This document shows positions 1 to 10,223 of a stretch of 64,000 bases of DNA, piece by piece. The position numbers and the translations under genes were made by a program. Position 1 is the stretch's first letter; every line of letters starts with the position of its first letter. The DNA comes from Streptomyces canus (GTDB taxonomy: Bacteria; Actinomycetota; Actinomycetes; Streptomycetales; Streptomycetaceae), in NCBI RefSeq assembly GCF_030816965.1, contig NZ_JAUSYQ010000002.1, positions 5,942,001-6,006,000 on the forward strand, in the 5' to 3' direction. The notes below the pieces were generated by a model. It searched no databases. It was not told where the DNA came from and was given only the letters and a program-made list of their open reading frames with translations.

Positions 1-231
1 GCCGTCTACGCCTTCATGACCGCCTGGGGAGAGGTGCTCTTCGCGTCGGTGATGACCAACGACGCCACCCGCACGCTCGCCGTCGGACTCCAGGGCTACT
101 CCACGCTCAACAACGTGTACTGGAACCAGATCATGGCCGCCTCGCTGGTGGTGAGCGTCCCCGTGGTCGCCGGGTTCCTGCTGCTCCAGCGCTATCTCGT
201 CGCCGGGCTGACGGCGGGCGCCGTCAAGTGA
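1..231 (+). CDS. Sugar ABC transporter permease, C-terminal end (partial)
   Basis: The window opens inside this gene, and 76 codons remain before the TGA at 229-231. The fragment reads like the last part of a MalG/LacG-type carbohydrate permease: an amphipathic stretch ([19 protein letters not shown]) and then one final membrane helix ([19 protein letters not shown]), ending in the family-typical GLTAGAVK tail. Such permeases form the membrane channel of sugar importers with a solute-binding protein and an MsiK-like ATPase. The next gene is a beta-glucosidase whose possible GTG start overlaps this stop codon, so this is probably the end of a beta-glucoside or cello-oligosaccharide uptake operon. 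The substrate cannot be fixed from the fragment. Confidence 0.85.
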   Translation, partial: AVYAFMTAWGEVLFASVMTNDATRTLAVGLQGYSTLNNVYWNQIMAASLVVSVPVVAGFLLLQRYLVAGLTAGAVK

Positions 232-251
232 CCGACCGTGAAAGGACTTTC

Positions 252-1610
<1,359 letters not shown>

Positions 1611-1640
1611 TCGGGCCCCGGCCCTGGCCCGCCACGGATC

Positions 1641-1687
1641 AAAGCCCTGTCCCCGCACGCCTCGTCGGCGCGGCGGGGCAGGGCTTT
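1641..1687. terminator. Bidirectional hairpin terminator between bglucosidase and Lrp genes
   Basis: AAAGCCCTG at 1641-1649 plus CCCCGC at 1651-1656 pair with GCGGGG at 1673-1678 and CAGGGCTTT at 1679-1687, leaving a single bulged T. The hairpin sits between two convergent genes, so it probably ends transcription from both sides. Confidence 0.7.
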
Positions 1688-1694
1688 CCCTGAC

Positions 1695-2720
1695 CTAGAG
1701 CAACGTCGGCGCGTGGAACTCCCCGAGGCCCGACACCCGGTCCCGGTCCAGCCAGTAGCGGCGCGGCTCCGCGAGCATGACGTCGACGCTGACGGTGAGG
1801 ATGCCGGGGATCTTCGCCAACTCCTCGTCGATGAAGCGTGCCAGGGCGGAGCGGTCGGTGACCAGACCGGTGGCGAGGACGGACATGTCGCTGGCCACGT
1901 GGGCGGCGAGGCGGGTCTGGGGGAGCCGGTCGATGCGGCGCATGGCCTCGGGAGTCTCGCCGGGAGCGACGCGTAGACGGAGCATGAACGGGGTCTGGAA
2001 GCCGAGCCATTCCGACACGATCTCCAGGCGTGGCTTGACCCACTGCTCGTCCAGGACCCGGCGGACCACGCGATGCGCGGTGGAGGTGGCCAGCCCGGCC
2101 GCGCGGCCGATGCTCGCGGCGGAGGCCCGGCCGTCCCGCAACAGCAGGGCCACCACGGTTCGTTCGGACTCGCTCAGGGGCTTGGCGGGGGGTGTCGCGG
2201 TCGCGGTGCCCTCCAGCTGCGCACCGGTGAGCTTCAGCAGTTCGGCGCGTTCGGTGTCGGTCAGGAACTGCGGGTCCCAGGTGATGCCCCGACGCAGGGT
2301 GCTGAGGGCCGGCAGGGCGTTGACGCGGCGGACCCCGGACACGGAGAACATCCGATCGATCGCCTCGCTGGTGGCCGCCTCGGAGGGGGCGTGCACGACG
2401 GCGTACAGCGGGTAGTCGCCGGAGATCTGCGCCAGGAGCTGGAGGTGGGGCAGGTCGCGCAGCCGGTCGAGGACGGCGAGCGGAGTTTCGCCGGTGATGT
2501 CCAAGAACACGTGGACCGGCATCGTCGTGGAGTGCATGCCCCAGTCGGCCTGTCCGATGACGCGGACCATCCGGGCCTCGTGCAGACGGTCGTAACGGCG
2601 CTTCAGGGTGCTGGCGTCGGCGGACAGGATCGCGCCGATGTCGTCCCAGGTGGCCCGGGGTGCCAGATGCAGCGCCCCGATCAGGCGCCGGTCGAGCTCG
2701 TCGAGCAGGGGGCGAGTCAT
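1695..2720 (-). CDS. Lrp/AsnC-family regulator with two tandem Lrp modules
   Basis: At about 341 residues this protein is twice the usual Lrp/AsnC length. An N-terminal winged HTH (LDELDRRLIGALHLAPRATW) and a RAM-type ligand domain fill the first half. A second HTH (SESERTVVALLLRDGRASAA) and a second RAM-like domain follow from about residue 180. I chose the ATG at 2720 (MTRPLLDELDRR) because the homology starts there, although the frame stays open to 2774. The gene is divergent from the AbgT transporter and M20 peptidase genes, and nested short palindromes lie in the shared intergenic region, so it most likely regulates them in response to an amino acid or pABA-glutamate-like ligand. That role is inferred from context. 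Confidence 0.88.
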   Translation of the reverse strand: MTRPLLDELDRRLIGALHLAPRATWDDIGAILSADASTLKRRYDRLHEARMVRVIGQADWGMHSTTMPVHVFLDITGETPLAVLDRLRDLPHLQLLAQISGDYPLYAVVHAPSEAATSEAIDRMFSVSGVRRVNALPALSTLRRGITWDPQFLTDTERAELLKLTGAQLEGTATATPPAKPLSESERTVVALLLRDGRASAASIGRAAGLATSTAHRVVRRVLDEQWVKPRLEIVSEWLGFQTPFMLRLRVAPGETPEAMRRIDRLPQTRLAAHVASDMSVLATGLVTDRSALARFIDEELAKIPGILTVSVDVMLAEPRRYWLDRDRVSGLGEFHAPTLL

Positions 2721-2775
2721 AGCGCACAGGTTAGACCGCGGGTGCTCGCCGGTTAATCCCACTATTACATGCAAG

Positions 2776-2791
2776 CTCTAGAGAATCTCTC
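2776..2791. promoter_or_regulatory. Nested palindromes, candidate Lrp operator
   Basis: CTCTAGAG at 2776-2783 overlaps GAGA-ATC-TCTC at 2781-2791, giving two overlapping dyads in the 147-bp gap between the divergent Lrp gene and the AbgT gene. Lrp proteins often bind such imperfect dyads next to their own gene. No footprint or second copy supports this, so it stays a candidate. Confidence 0.4.
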
Positions 2792-2867
2792 ACTGTGCTG
2801 TCATGGTTTGCAGGAACATCCCCCATGCGTCATTGCGAACCCTCCCCGAACGCACGAAGAGGTACCC

Positions 2868-4421
2868 ATGAGTGCCACCGCCACCGAGCCCCGGCCGACC
2901 GAGCCACCTTCGAGAGCCCTGCGCACCGCGTTCCGCGCCTTCGCCGCCATCGAGAAGGTCGGCAACAAGCTGCCCAACCCGTTCTGGCTGTTCTGGATCC
3001 TCGCGGGGGTCGTGATCGTCCTCAGCGCGATCCTGGCGGCGGCCGGGGTCAGCACCGTGCATCCCGGAACGCACGAGACCATCAAGGTGCAGAGCCTGCT
3101 CAGCAAGGCCGGCGTCACGACGATGGTCGAGGGGGCCGTAGAGAATTTCGCGACCTTCCCGCCGCTGGCCACGATCCTCATCGTGGGCTTCGGCATCGCG
3201 GTCGCCGAGGCGAGCGGCCTGTTCACGACCCTGCTGCGCCGCATGGTCGCCCGGGTGCCGGGCAGGTACCTCACCTTCGCGCTGTCGATGACGGCGATGG
3301 TCGCCCACGTCGCGGGCGACGCCGCGTACGTCACCCTCATACCGCTCGGGGCACTCGTCTTCCGCGCCGCCGGACGCAGCCCCGTCCTCGGCTGCATCGT
3401 CGCCTACGTCTCGATCTCCGCCGGCTACGACGCCTCCCCGTCCCTCACCACCACCGACGTCCTGCTGTCGTCGATCTCCACGGCCGCCGCGCACACCATC
3501 GACCCGCACTACACGGTCACTCCGGTCGCGAACTACTTCTTCGGACTGGCCTCGTCCGTCCTCGTCGCCCTGGTCATCACGCTCGTCGTCGACAAGGTCA
3601 TCTCCAAGCGCTCGGACCTGGCCCCCGACGAGCCGGTGAAGGCGCTGAGCGCCGAGGAGCTGAAGGCGGTCGAGGTCACGCCGGGGCAGCGCCGCGCCCT
3701 GCGGATGACCGGCCTGGCCGCCGTCTGCTTCGTCGCGGTCCTGACCGCGGCCATGATCCCCGCGGACTCCCCGCTGCGCGGCGAGCACGGCTCCCTGGTC
3801 GAGTCCCCGGTGATCTCGGGCATGTCGATCGTCCTGTTCCTGTTCTTCTCCCTGCTCGGCTGGGTCTACGGCCGCAGCGTCGGGACCTTCCGTACGGCCG
3901 GTGACATCGTCGACGCGCTGGTTGAGGGCACGCGCACCTATGCCCCGATCCTCGTCCTGTTCTTCGCGATCTCGCAGTTCCTCGCCTATTTCAAGTGGAC
4001 GAACATCGGCAACGTCATCGCCGTCGAGGGCGCGGAGACCCTGAAGGAGATGCACCTGGGCGGCTGGACGGTGCTGGTCGGCATCGCCGTACTGATCACC
4101 TTCATGAATCTCGTGATCACCAGCGGCTCCGCCCTGTGGGCGCTGGCCGCCCCGGTGCTCATCCCCATGCTGATGCTCATCGGCATCGAGCCCCAGACCA
4201 CGCAGGCCGTCTACCGCGTCGCCGACTCGGTCACCAACTGCGTCACCCCGATGAGCCCGTACTTCGCGATGGCGCTGGGCTTCATCCAGCAGCACAGGAA
4301 GTCCGCCGGCATCGGCACGCTGGCCTCCTTCACCATCCCGATCGCCGCCGTCGTCTGGGTCGTCTGGGTCGCGTTCTTCGTGGCCTGGTACCTGCTCGGC
4401 CTCCCCTTCGGCATCAGCTGA
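2868..4421 (+). CDS. AbgT-family transporter (p-aminobenzoyl-glutamate type)
   Basis: This integral membrane protein of about 517 residues belongs to the AbgT family, whose members import p-aminobenzoyl-glutamate or export sulfonamides. It has some 12 hydrophobic segments, beginning with NPFWLFWILAGVVIVLSA. The family stretches around HVAGDAAYVTLIPLGALVFR and SVTNCVTPMSPYFAMAL are clear. The ATG at 2868 is preceded by GAAGAGG at 2856-2862, which decides it over the upstream in-frame start at 2769. The M20 peptidase gene follows after 55 bp and the tandem-Lrp gene is divergent. The trio looks like a salvage unit for folate breakdown products, although family members also act as drug exporters and the direction of transport cannot be read from sequence. 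Confidence 0.9.
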   Translation: MSATATEPRPTEPPSRALRTAFRAFAAIEKVGNKLPNPFWLFWILAGVVIVLSAILAAAGVSTVHPGTHETIKVQSLLSKAGVTTMVEGAVENFATFPPLATILIVGFGIAVAEASGLFTTLLRRMVARVPGRYLTFALSMTAMVAHVAGDAAYVTLIPLGALVFRAAGRSPVLGCIVAYVSISAGYDASPSLTTTDVLLSSISTAAAHTIDPHYTVTPVANYFFGLASSVLVALVITLVVDKVISKRSDLAPDEPVKALSAEELKAVEVTPGQRRALRMTGLAAVCFVAVLTAAMIPADSPLRGEHGSLVESPVISGMSIVLFLFFSLLGWVYGRSVGTFRTAGDIVDALVEGTRTYAPILVLFFAISQFLAYFKWTNIGNVIAVEGAETLKEMHLGGWTVLVGIAVLITFMNLVITSGSALWALAAPVLIPMLMLIGIEPQTTQAVYRVADSVTNCVTPMSPYFAMALGFIQQHRKSAGIGTLASFTIPIAAVVWVVWVAFFVAWYLLGLPFGIS

Positions 4422-4476
4422 CCCGGCCCTGCCGCGACATCGCCACGCCCCGCACCGTCGTACGAGAAAGCAGATC

Positions 4477-5658
4477 ATGACCGCATCGCCCGTCGCCGCC
4501 CTCACCGCCCGCGCCCAGGACGTCTCGCCGGAGATCGTCACCGACATCCTGACGCTCGTCCGTCACGAGACCGGCAGCTACGACCTGTCCGCCCTCGCGG
4601 CGGGCCTGGACCTCCTGCGGGAGCTGGTCGTCCACCGGCTCGGGCGGCCCGACCACGAGCGCCGTCACCCCGGCGGCGAGTGCGGAGACACCCTCACTCT
4701 GACCTACACCGGCACCGCCCCCGGCCACGTCGCGCTCGTCGGCCACTACGACACCGTATGGCCGACCGGCACGCTCGCCGGATGGGAGCAACCGGAGGCG
4801 TCCGGCGACGGCCGGGACAAGCTCAGTGGGCCGGGCATCTTCGACATGAAGACCGGCCTGGCGCAAGGGATCTGGTCCCTGAAGCTCGCCCGCGAGAGCG
4901 GCGTCCCCGTGCCTACCGTCACCTTCCTCTTCAACGGCGACGAGGAGATCGGTTCCCTGTCCTCGCGCCCGGTGATCGAGGAGGTCGCCCGGAAGGCCGA
5001 CGTGACGCTGGTACTGGAGCCGACCGCGCACGGTGCCGTCAAGACGGGCCGCAAGGGCACCGGGATCTTCGAGGTCACGGTCACCGGCGTCGAGGCGCAC
5101 GCCGGGCTCGCGCCCCAGGACGGGGCGAGCGCGATCACCGCGCTGTCCGAGTTCGTCGTCGCGGCGGCGGGCGTCGCCGCGCCCGACAAGGGCACCACGA
5201 TCAACACAGGTCTCATCAAGGGAGGCACCGCCACCAACGTCGTCGCCGGGTGGGCCACCGCGAGCGTCGACATCCGGGTCAGCAGCCGGGCCGAGCAGGA
5301 CCGCGTCGACGCCGAACTGGACGCCATCGACATCAGCGACCCCCGCGTACGTATCGAGGTCGACCACGCCTGGAACCGGCCGCCGATGACCCTGAACGCC
5401 GCCTCCGTCCCGCTCCTCGACCTGGCCCGCGAGGTCGCCCGCGAACAGGGCCGTGAGGAGCTGCCCACTGCCGCCGTCGGCGGCGCCAGCGACGCCAACT
5501 TCGTCGCCGCCCTCGGCCTGCCGGTGCTGTGCGGCATGGGCGCGGTCGGCGACGGCGCCCACGCCCAGGGCGAGTTCATCCACCCCGACACCGTGCCCGC
5601 CCAGACCGCCCTGGTCGCGGGCCTGCTGGCACGGCTTGCGGATCCCCTGCGCGGCTGA
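4477..5658 (+). CDS. M20-family metallopeptidase, carboxypeptidase G2-like
   Basis: This predicted di-zinc peptidase of 393 residues resembles glutamate carboxypeptidase (CPG2), which releases C-terminal glutamate from folates and pABA-glutamate. The metal site can be followed: GHYDTV (His 90, Asp 92), the bridging Asp 123 in GIFDMKTG, the catalytic Glu pair in NGDEEIGS (156-157), Glu 181 in LVLEPT, and a late His in GEFIHPDT. A dimerisation domain interrupts the catalytic domain at about residues 185-300, as usual. There is no signal peptide, so it acts in the cytoplasm on imported substrate. It follows the AbgT gene in the same direction and is probably co-transcribed with it. A general aminoacylase is the alternative. 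Confidence 0.9.
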   Translation: MTASPVAALTARAQDVSPEIVTDILTLVRHETGSYDLSALAAGLDLLRELVVHRLGRPDHERRHPGGECGDTLTLTYTGTAPGHVALVGHYDTVWPTGTLAGWEQPEASGDGRDKLSGPGIFDMKTGLAQGIWSLKLARESGVPVPTVTFLFNGDEEIGSLSSRPVIEEVARKADVTLVLEPTAHGAVKTGRKGTGIFEVTVTGVEAHAGLAPQDGASAITALSEFVVAAAGVAAPDKGTTINTGLIKGGTATNVVAGWATASVDIRVSSRAEQDRVDAELDAIDISDPRVRIEVDHAWNRPPMTLNAASVPLLDLAREVAREQGREELPTAAVGGASDANFVAALGLPVLCGMGAVGDGAHAQGEFIHPDTVPAQTALVAGLLARLADPLRG

Positions 5659-5702
5659 ACACGGCAGCGGCATACCCGATGACCTCACCGGGGACATGAA
5701 AA

Positions 5703-5726
5703 GGGCGGGGTCCGAAAACCCCGCCC
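5703..5726. terminator. Intrinsic terminator, convergent pair
   Basis: GGGCGGGGT at 5703-5711 pairs perfectly with ACCCCGCCC at 5718-5726 around a six-base loop. On the minus strand the stem is followed by TTTT, so it suits the leftward hypothetical gene ending at 5747. It may also stop the rightward peptidase gene. Confidence 0.75.
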
Positions 5727-5746
5727 GCACACCGTGAAGCCCGAGG

Positions 5747-6178
5747 TCACGGCCACACAAGGCAATACGGCTGATGCCCCGCCTCATGCAACCGGTGGCT
5801 GAAGTCCTGCCACTCGTGCAGCAGTTGGTACACGTTGAACGCGTCCCTCGGGCCGCCCCGGTCCGGGACCGTCGACCAGATGAACGCCGCCGCGCCGACC
5901 GCTTCCTCGCCTATGCCGCGCAGCGGGTCCACGACCGTCATGGGGAGCTTGACCACCGCGTAGTCGGGGTGCAGGACGACCAGTTCGAGCGGGGGGACCT
6001 TGTGGAGGGGGACGCCTTCGATGCCGGTGAGGACCATCGCTGCCATGGTCTCCGGCTTGATCTTGGTGAACATGCCGTTCATGCCGAGCTCGTCGCCGCC
6101 GAGTTCCTCGGGACGCATCGAGATCGGGACGCGGGCCGCGGTCGCGCCGTCGGGCGCGCCGAAGTACTTGTACGTCAC
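5747..6178 (-). CDS. Conserved hypothetical protein
   Basis: I do not recognise a named domain in this product of about 143 residues. From the GTG at 6178 it reads VTYKYFGAPDG and continues as a compact acidic alpha/beta protein with no membrane segment or signal peptide, ending HQPYCLVWP. The open frame continues to 6394, but that upstream part is Arg/Glu-rich and looks like chance translation, so I place the start at 6178 (another GTG lies at 6184). The gene is convergent with the M20 peptidase gene, and a clear terminator lies between them. It faces away from hemL. No function is proposed. Confidence 0.7.
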   Translation of the reverse strand: MTYKYFGAPDGATAARVPISMRPEELGGDELGMNGMFTKIKPETMAAMVLTGIEGVPLHKVPPLELVVLHPDYAVVKLPMTVVDPLRGIGEEAVGAAAFIWSTVPDRGGPRDAFNVYQLLHEWQDFSHRLHEAGHQPYCLVWP

Positions 6179-6698
6179 CCCCACCCGACCACCATTCCTG
6201 CTCGCCGCCCTCAACGGATCGATCCGACGTTCGATACGTCGCTCGTCGCGTTCCGACTCATCCGGGGTGCCCGAGGCGCCCCGCCCCTGACGTGTCTCGG
6301 CCGCTTCCTCCGCCTCGCGTCGGTGCCTTCCCCGCCGGGCACGTCGAGGACCCAGGTCATCAGTCCCCTCGCCCAGTCCGCCACCGCGATGCATATCTCC
6401 ACCCGACTGCTTTTCTAGGACGCGCGACCCCCGCCGCGCAACCCGATCATCGTGTCAGTGACCTCCCCCACGGCCGCCCGCCGAAACGTGCGCTGAAACA
6501 CCTGTCCGCAGGATCTTCGCAGCCCCTGAACAAACGGCTCCGTGCCATCGTCTCCGTGAGCTGTGTGTATCTGCATCCAGTTTCGCAGATCGCCGGGGAC
6601 CGGGGGCTTTCGAGGCCTGGCCTACCCTGAGGTGGTCACCGGCAATGGAGTCCGAGAAAAGCCGAACGTACCGGAGAAGGTCGGAGTAGTCGCAGGAT
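6179..6698. other. Gene-free stretch upstream of hemL
   Basis: About 520 bp without a supported gene separates the leftward hypothetical gene from hemL. Open frames on both strands here have coding-unlike, Arg/Pro-rich translations. It probably holds the divergent promoters, but I could not identify convincing -35/-10 pairs. Confidence 0.5.
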
Positions 6699-8018
6699 AT
6701 GAGTGAATTGCCCTATTCGTACGATGCGCCTGTCTCGCAGGCCCTGTTCGACCGCGCGTCCGCCGTCACGCCCGGTGGCGTGAACTCGCCGGTCCGCGCC
6801 TTCCGTGCCGTGGGCGGCACCCCCCGCTTCATGGTGTCCGGCACCGGGCCCTACCTGACCGACGCCGACGGGCGCGAGTACGTCGACCTCGTCTGCTCCT
6901 GGGGCCCCATGATCCTCGGGCACTCCCACCCCGAGGTGATCGCCGCCGTCCAGGAGGCGGTGTCGAAGGGCACCTCCTTCGGCACCCCCGGTGAGGGCGA
7001 GGTCGCGCTCGCCGAGGAGATGGTCGCCCGCGTCGAACCGCTGGAGCAGGTGCGGCTCGTCTCCAGCGGGACCGAGGCCACCATGTCCGCCATCCGGCTC
7101 GCCCGCGGCTTCACCCGGCGCACCAAGGTCATCAAGTTCGCCGGGTGTTACCACGGTCACGTCGACTCGCTGCTGGCCGCGGCGGGCAGCGGTGTGGCCA
7201 CCTTCGCGCTTCCCGACACCCCGGGCGTCACCGGTGCGCAGGCCGGGGACACGATCGTGCTGCCGTACAACGACCTCGAAGCCGTCCACGAGGCCTTCCA
7301 CCGGCACCCCGGTGAGATCGCCTGTGTGATCACCGAGGCCTCGCCCGGCAACATGGGCGTCGTGCCGCCGCTTCCCGGGTTCAACCAGGGGCTGAAGGAC
7401 GCCTGCACGCAGAACGGCGCCCTCTACATCTCCGACGAGGTCATGACCGGGTTCCGGACCAGCCGCAGTGGCTGGTACGGCATCGACGGCGTCCGGCCCG
7501 ATCTCATGACCTTCGGGAAGGTCATGGGCGGCGGGTTCCCCGCCGCCGCCTTCGGGGGGCGCGCGGACGTCATGGCCCACCTCGCCCCGGCCGGACCCGT
7601 CTACCAGGCCGGCACCCTCTCCGGTAACCCCGTCGCCACCGCCGCCGGCCTCGCCCAGCTGCGGCTGCTCGACGACGCCGCCTACGTCAGGATCGACGCC
7701 GTCTCCGAGCAGATCCGGTCGCTGGTCTCCGAGGCCCTCGGCAAGGAAGGCGTCGCGCACACCGTGCAGAACGCCTCCAACATGTTCTCGGTGTTCTTCA
7801 CCGACCGGCCGGTGCGCAGCTACGAGGACGCCAGGGCGCAGGAGTCCTTCCGGTTCACCGCCTTCTTCCACTCCCTTCTGGAGAACGGCGTCTACCTGCC
7901 GCCGTCCTCCTTCGAGTCGTGGTTCGTGTCCACGGCCCATGACGAGCAGGCGGTTCAGCGGATCGCCGACGCCCTTCCGGCGGCGGCCCGAGCGGCGGCG
8001 GAGGCCACGGCAGCATGA
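6699..8018 (+). CDS. hemL: Glutamate-1-semialdehyde 2,1-aminomutase
   Basis: HemL is the PLP enzyme that moves the amino group of glutamate-1-semialdehyde to make 5-aminolevulinate, the first committed haem precursor in the C5 pathway. The 439 residues match the family length. The start [21 protein letters not shown], the PLP pocket motif [16 protein letters not shown], and the Schiff-base lysine in [11 protein letters not shown] (Lys 274) are all present. The ATG at 6699 has AGGA immediately upstream and GGAG 12 bases away, so the Shine-Dalgarno spacing is poor. The ATGA overlap with the next gene at 8015 indicates translational coupling. Haem supply fits the cytochrome c maturation operon that follows. 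Confidence 0.97.
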   Translation: MSELPYSYDAPVSQALFDRASAVTPGGVNSPVRAFRAVGGTPRFMVSGTGPYLTDADGREYVDLVCSWGPMILGHSHPEVIAAVQEAVSKGTSFGTPGEGEVALAEEMVARVEPLEQVRLVSSGTEATMSAIRLARGFTRRTKVIKFAGCYHGHVDSLLAAAGSGVATFALPDTPGVTGAQAGDTIVLPYNDLEAVHEAFHRHPGEIACVITEASPGNMGVVPPLPGFNQGLKDACTQNGALYISDEVMTGFRTSRSGWYGIDGVRPDLMTFGKVMGGGFPAAAFGGRADVMAHLAPAGPVYQAGTLSGNPVATAAGLAQLRLLDDAAYVRIDAVSEQIRSLVSEALGKEGVAHTVQNASNMFSVFFTDRPVRSYEDARAQESFRFTAFFHSLLENGVYLPPSSFESWFVSTAHDEQAVQRIADALPAAARAAAEATAA

Positions 8019-8704
8019 GCACCTCGAACGACAGCGACATCACCGTCGTCCACCTCATGCGGCACGGTGAGGTCGCCAACCCCGACGGGGTTCTGTACGG
8101 CCGTCTCGGCGGGTACCACCTGTCCGAGCTCGGACGGCAGATGGCCGACCGGGTCGCCGAGCACCTCGCCTCCCGGGACGTCACCTACGTCTGTGCCTCC
8201 CCGCTGGAGCGGGCGCAGGAGACCGCCACGCCGATCGCCAAGGCGCACGGCCTCGACATCGCGACCGACGAGCGGCTCATCGAGGCCGAGAACGTCTTCC
8301 AGGGCAAGACGTTCGGCGTGGGCGACGGGGCGCTGAAGAACCCGGAGAACTGGAAGCACCTCGTCAACCCGTTCAAGCCGTCCTGGGGTGAGCCGTACGT
8401 CGACCAGGTCGTCCGGATGAAGGGCGCGCTGGACGCTGCGCGGGACCGGGCGCGGGGGCATGAAGCTGTGCTCGTCAGTCACCAGTTGCCGATCTGGATC
8501 GTGCGGTCGTACGTGGAGAAGCGGCGGCTGTGGCACGACCCGCGCAAGCGGCAGTGCACGCTCGCCTCGCTCACGTCCTTCACCTACCAGGGCGACAGGA
8601 TCGTCTCCGTCGGCTACAGCGAGCCCGCGATCGATCTTGTGCCGGTTCATCTCCGGGCGGGTGCCAAGCCCGTGAAGGGCAAGGGCAAGGCCTTCGGGGC
8701 GTAG
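8015..8704 (+). CDS. Histidine phosphatase family protein
   Basis: This 229-residue protein is a branch-1 histidine phosphatase (phosphoglycerate mutase-like). The phosphohistidine motif MRHGE lies near residue 15, the second arginine region is [12 protein letters not shown], and a late catalytic His occurs in LVSHQLPIW. Its start overlaps the hemL stop (ATGA), so the two are coupled. Members act on sugar phosphates, cofactors or small phosphometabolites, and the true substrate cannot be told from sequence. It lies between hemL and cytochrome c biogenesis genes, but I see no direct evidence that it works in haem metabolism. Confidence 0.92.
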   Translation: MSTSNDSDITVVHLMRHGEVANPDGVLYGRLGGYHLSELGRQMADRVAEHLASRDVTYVCASPLERAQETATPIAKAHGLDIATDERLIEAENVFQGKTFGVGDGALKNPENWKHLVNPFKPSWGEPYVDQVVRMKGALDAARDRARGHEAVLVSHQLPIWIVRSYVEKRRLWHDPRKRQCTLASLTSFTYQGDRIVSVGYSEPAIDLVPVHLRAGAKPVKGKGKAFGA

Positions 8705-8894
8705 CCGGTCCGTGGGGGACCGCGGGTCCGTTGTGGCAGGTCGCGCGCACGCGGCGGAGCCGCATGGTGATACGGCCCCGCGCCCCTTCAGGGCGCGCTT
8801 CTGTTACCGAATCCGGAAAGAGTGTCGGAACCTTCCCCTGCGTTGCCTCCTCTGACTGGGTGACCAACCAGAGAACGTGACGAATCGGGGAAGC

Positions 8895-10157
8895 ATGCAC
8901 TCTCTCACTCGAAGGGGAGCAATAGGCCTCGGTGCGGGCGCCGCGGCCGCCGTAGGGCTCTCGGGGTGCGGAAGCCCCACCGGGTCGGACGGGGTGACCC
9001 ACACCTCGGGTTCCAAGCCCACGCACGCGCCGACGCCGACGGCCCGGCCCATCGGTGACGGCTCCACCTCCTTCACCGGCAAGCAGCCCCGCCAGCCCGG
9101 CAAGCCGGTGCCGCTGGAGCCCGGTCAGACCCCGCCGCAGTTCGTGATCTTCTCCTGGGACGGTGCCGGCGAGGTCGGCAACGGTCTCTTCCCGCGCTTC
9201 CTCGACCTCGCCAAGAAGCACGACGCGCACATGACCTTCTTCCTCTCCGGGCTGTATCTGCTGCCCGAGTCGAAGAAGCGGCTCTACGACCCCCCGAACA
9301 ACCCCCGCGGCGCCTCGGACATCGGCTACCTCACCGACGAGCACGTCAAGGCGACCCTCACCAACGTCCGCCGGGCCTGGCTCGAAGGGCACGAGATAGG
9401 CACCCACTTCAACGGCCACTTCTGCTCCGGCTACGGCACCGTGGGCAACTGGACGCCGGCGCAGTGGCGCTCGGAGATCGCGCAGGCGAAAGCTTTCGTC
9501 AAGGAGTGGCGCACCAACACCGGCTGGACCGACCTGCCCGCGCTGCCCTTCGACTACGACAAGGAACTCGTCGGCGGCCGCACCCCCTGCCTCCTCGGCC
9601 AGGACAACCTGCTGCCCACCGCCCGCGAGCTCGGCTGGCGCTACGACGCCTCCTCGCCCGGCGGCCGCCAGGTCTGGCCCGAGAAGAAGAACGGCATCTG
9701 GGACCTGCCCCTGCAGGCGATACCTTTCCCCGGCCACAGCTTCGAGGTCCTGTCCATGGACTACAACATGCTCGCCAACCAGTCGATCAACTCGACCAAC
9801 GCGCCCGCCTACAACTACCCGGCCTGGCGCGAGCAGTCCGCCGGCGCCTACATCTCCGGCTTCCAGCGGGCCTACGAGACCAACCGCGCCCCCTTCTTCG
9901 TCGGCAACCACTTCGAGCACTGGAACGGCGGCATCTACATGGACGCCGTCGAGCGGGCCCTCACCCACATCGCGCAGGAGAAGGAGAAGGGCGCGGACAT
10001 CCGCCTGGTCTCCTTCCGGCAGTTCGTCGACTGGATGGACGTCCAGAAGCCGGAGGTCCTCGCCAAGCTCCGCACGCTCGACGTCGGCCAGGAGCCGGTG
10101 GGCGGCTGGAACGGGTTCCTCAAGGACACCTCCGCGACCGCGTCGAACGCCGCCTGA
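8895..10157 (+). CDS. Polysaccharide-deacetylase-like lipoprotein (altered active site)
   Basis: This secreted protein of about 420 residues has a twin-arginine-like leader (SLTRRGAIGLGAG) and a lipobox LSGC (Cys 25 from 8895), so it is probably a Tat-exported lipoprotein. The body has the NodB deacetylase layout. FSWDGAGE replaces the usual TFDDGP, and HEIGTHFNGHF supplies the two metal histidines. The metal triad Asp-His-His therefore looks retained, but the first Asp of DD, normally the catalytic base, is Trp. ATG 8895 has GGGGAAG just upstream, while GTG 8877 is an alternative start. It precedes the resA gene by 66 bp in the same direction. Enzymatic activity is uncertain. Confidence 0.8.
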   Translation: MHSLTRRGAIGLGAGAAAAVGLSGCGSPTGSDGVTHTSGSKPTHAPTPTARPIGDGSTSFTGKQPRQPGKPVPLEPGQTPPQFVIFSWDGAGEVGNGLFPRFLDLAKKHDAHMTFFLSGLYLLPESKKRLYDPPNNPRGASDIGYLTDEHVKATLTNVRRAWLEGHEIGTHFNGHFCSGYGTVGNWTPAQWRSEIAQAKAFVKEWRTNTGWTDLPALPFDYDKELVGGRTPCLLGQDNLLPTARELGWRYDASSPGGRQVWPEKKNGIWDLPLQAIPFPGHSFEVLSMDYNMLANQSINSTNAPAYNYPAWREQSAGAYISGFQRAYETNRAPFFVGNHFEHWNGGIYMDAVERALTHIAQEKEKGADIRLVSFRQFVDWMDVQKPEVLAKLRTLDVGQEPVGGWNGFLKDTSATASNAA

Positions 10158-10223
10158 AATGCGGATTTCCGCCCGCAAGGGGGGTGGGCAAGATCCCCAG
10201 AACGGGCATGCGAAACTTTTCAC

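Noticed and set aside
2790-4547. A 585-codon open frame on the minus strand opposite the AbgT gene
   Set aside because: It is a high-G+C shadow with an Asp/Gly/Arg-rich translation and no domain. The plus-strand AbgT gene explains the region.
6179-6394. Long N-terminal extension of the hypothetical gene at 5747
   Set aside because: Its translation is Arg/Glu-rich without structure. The GTG at 6178 directly precedes the conserved-looking part.
8705-8876. A promoter or repeat element between the histidine phosphatase and the lipoprotein genes
   Set aside because: There is a GC-rich stretch (CCCCGCGCCCC) resembling part of the 58756 repeat, but it is too short and incomplete to call.
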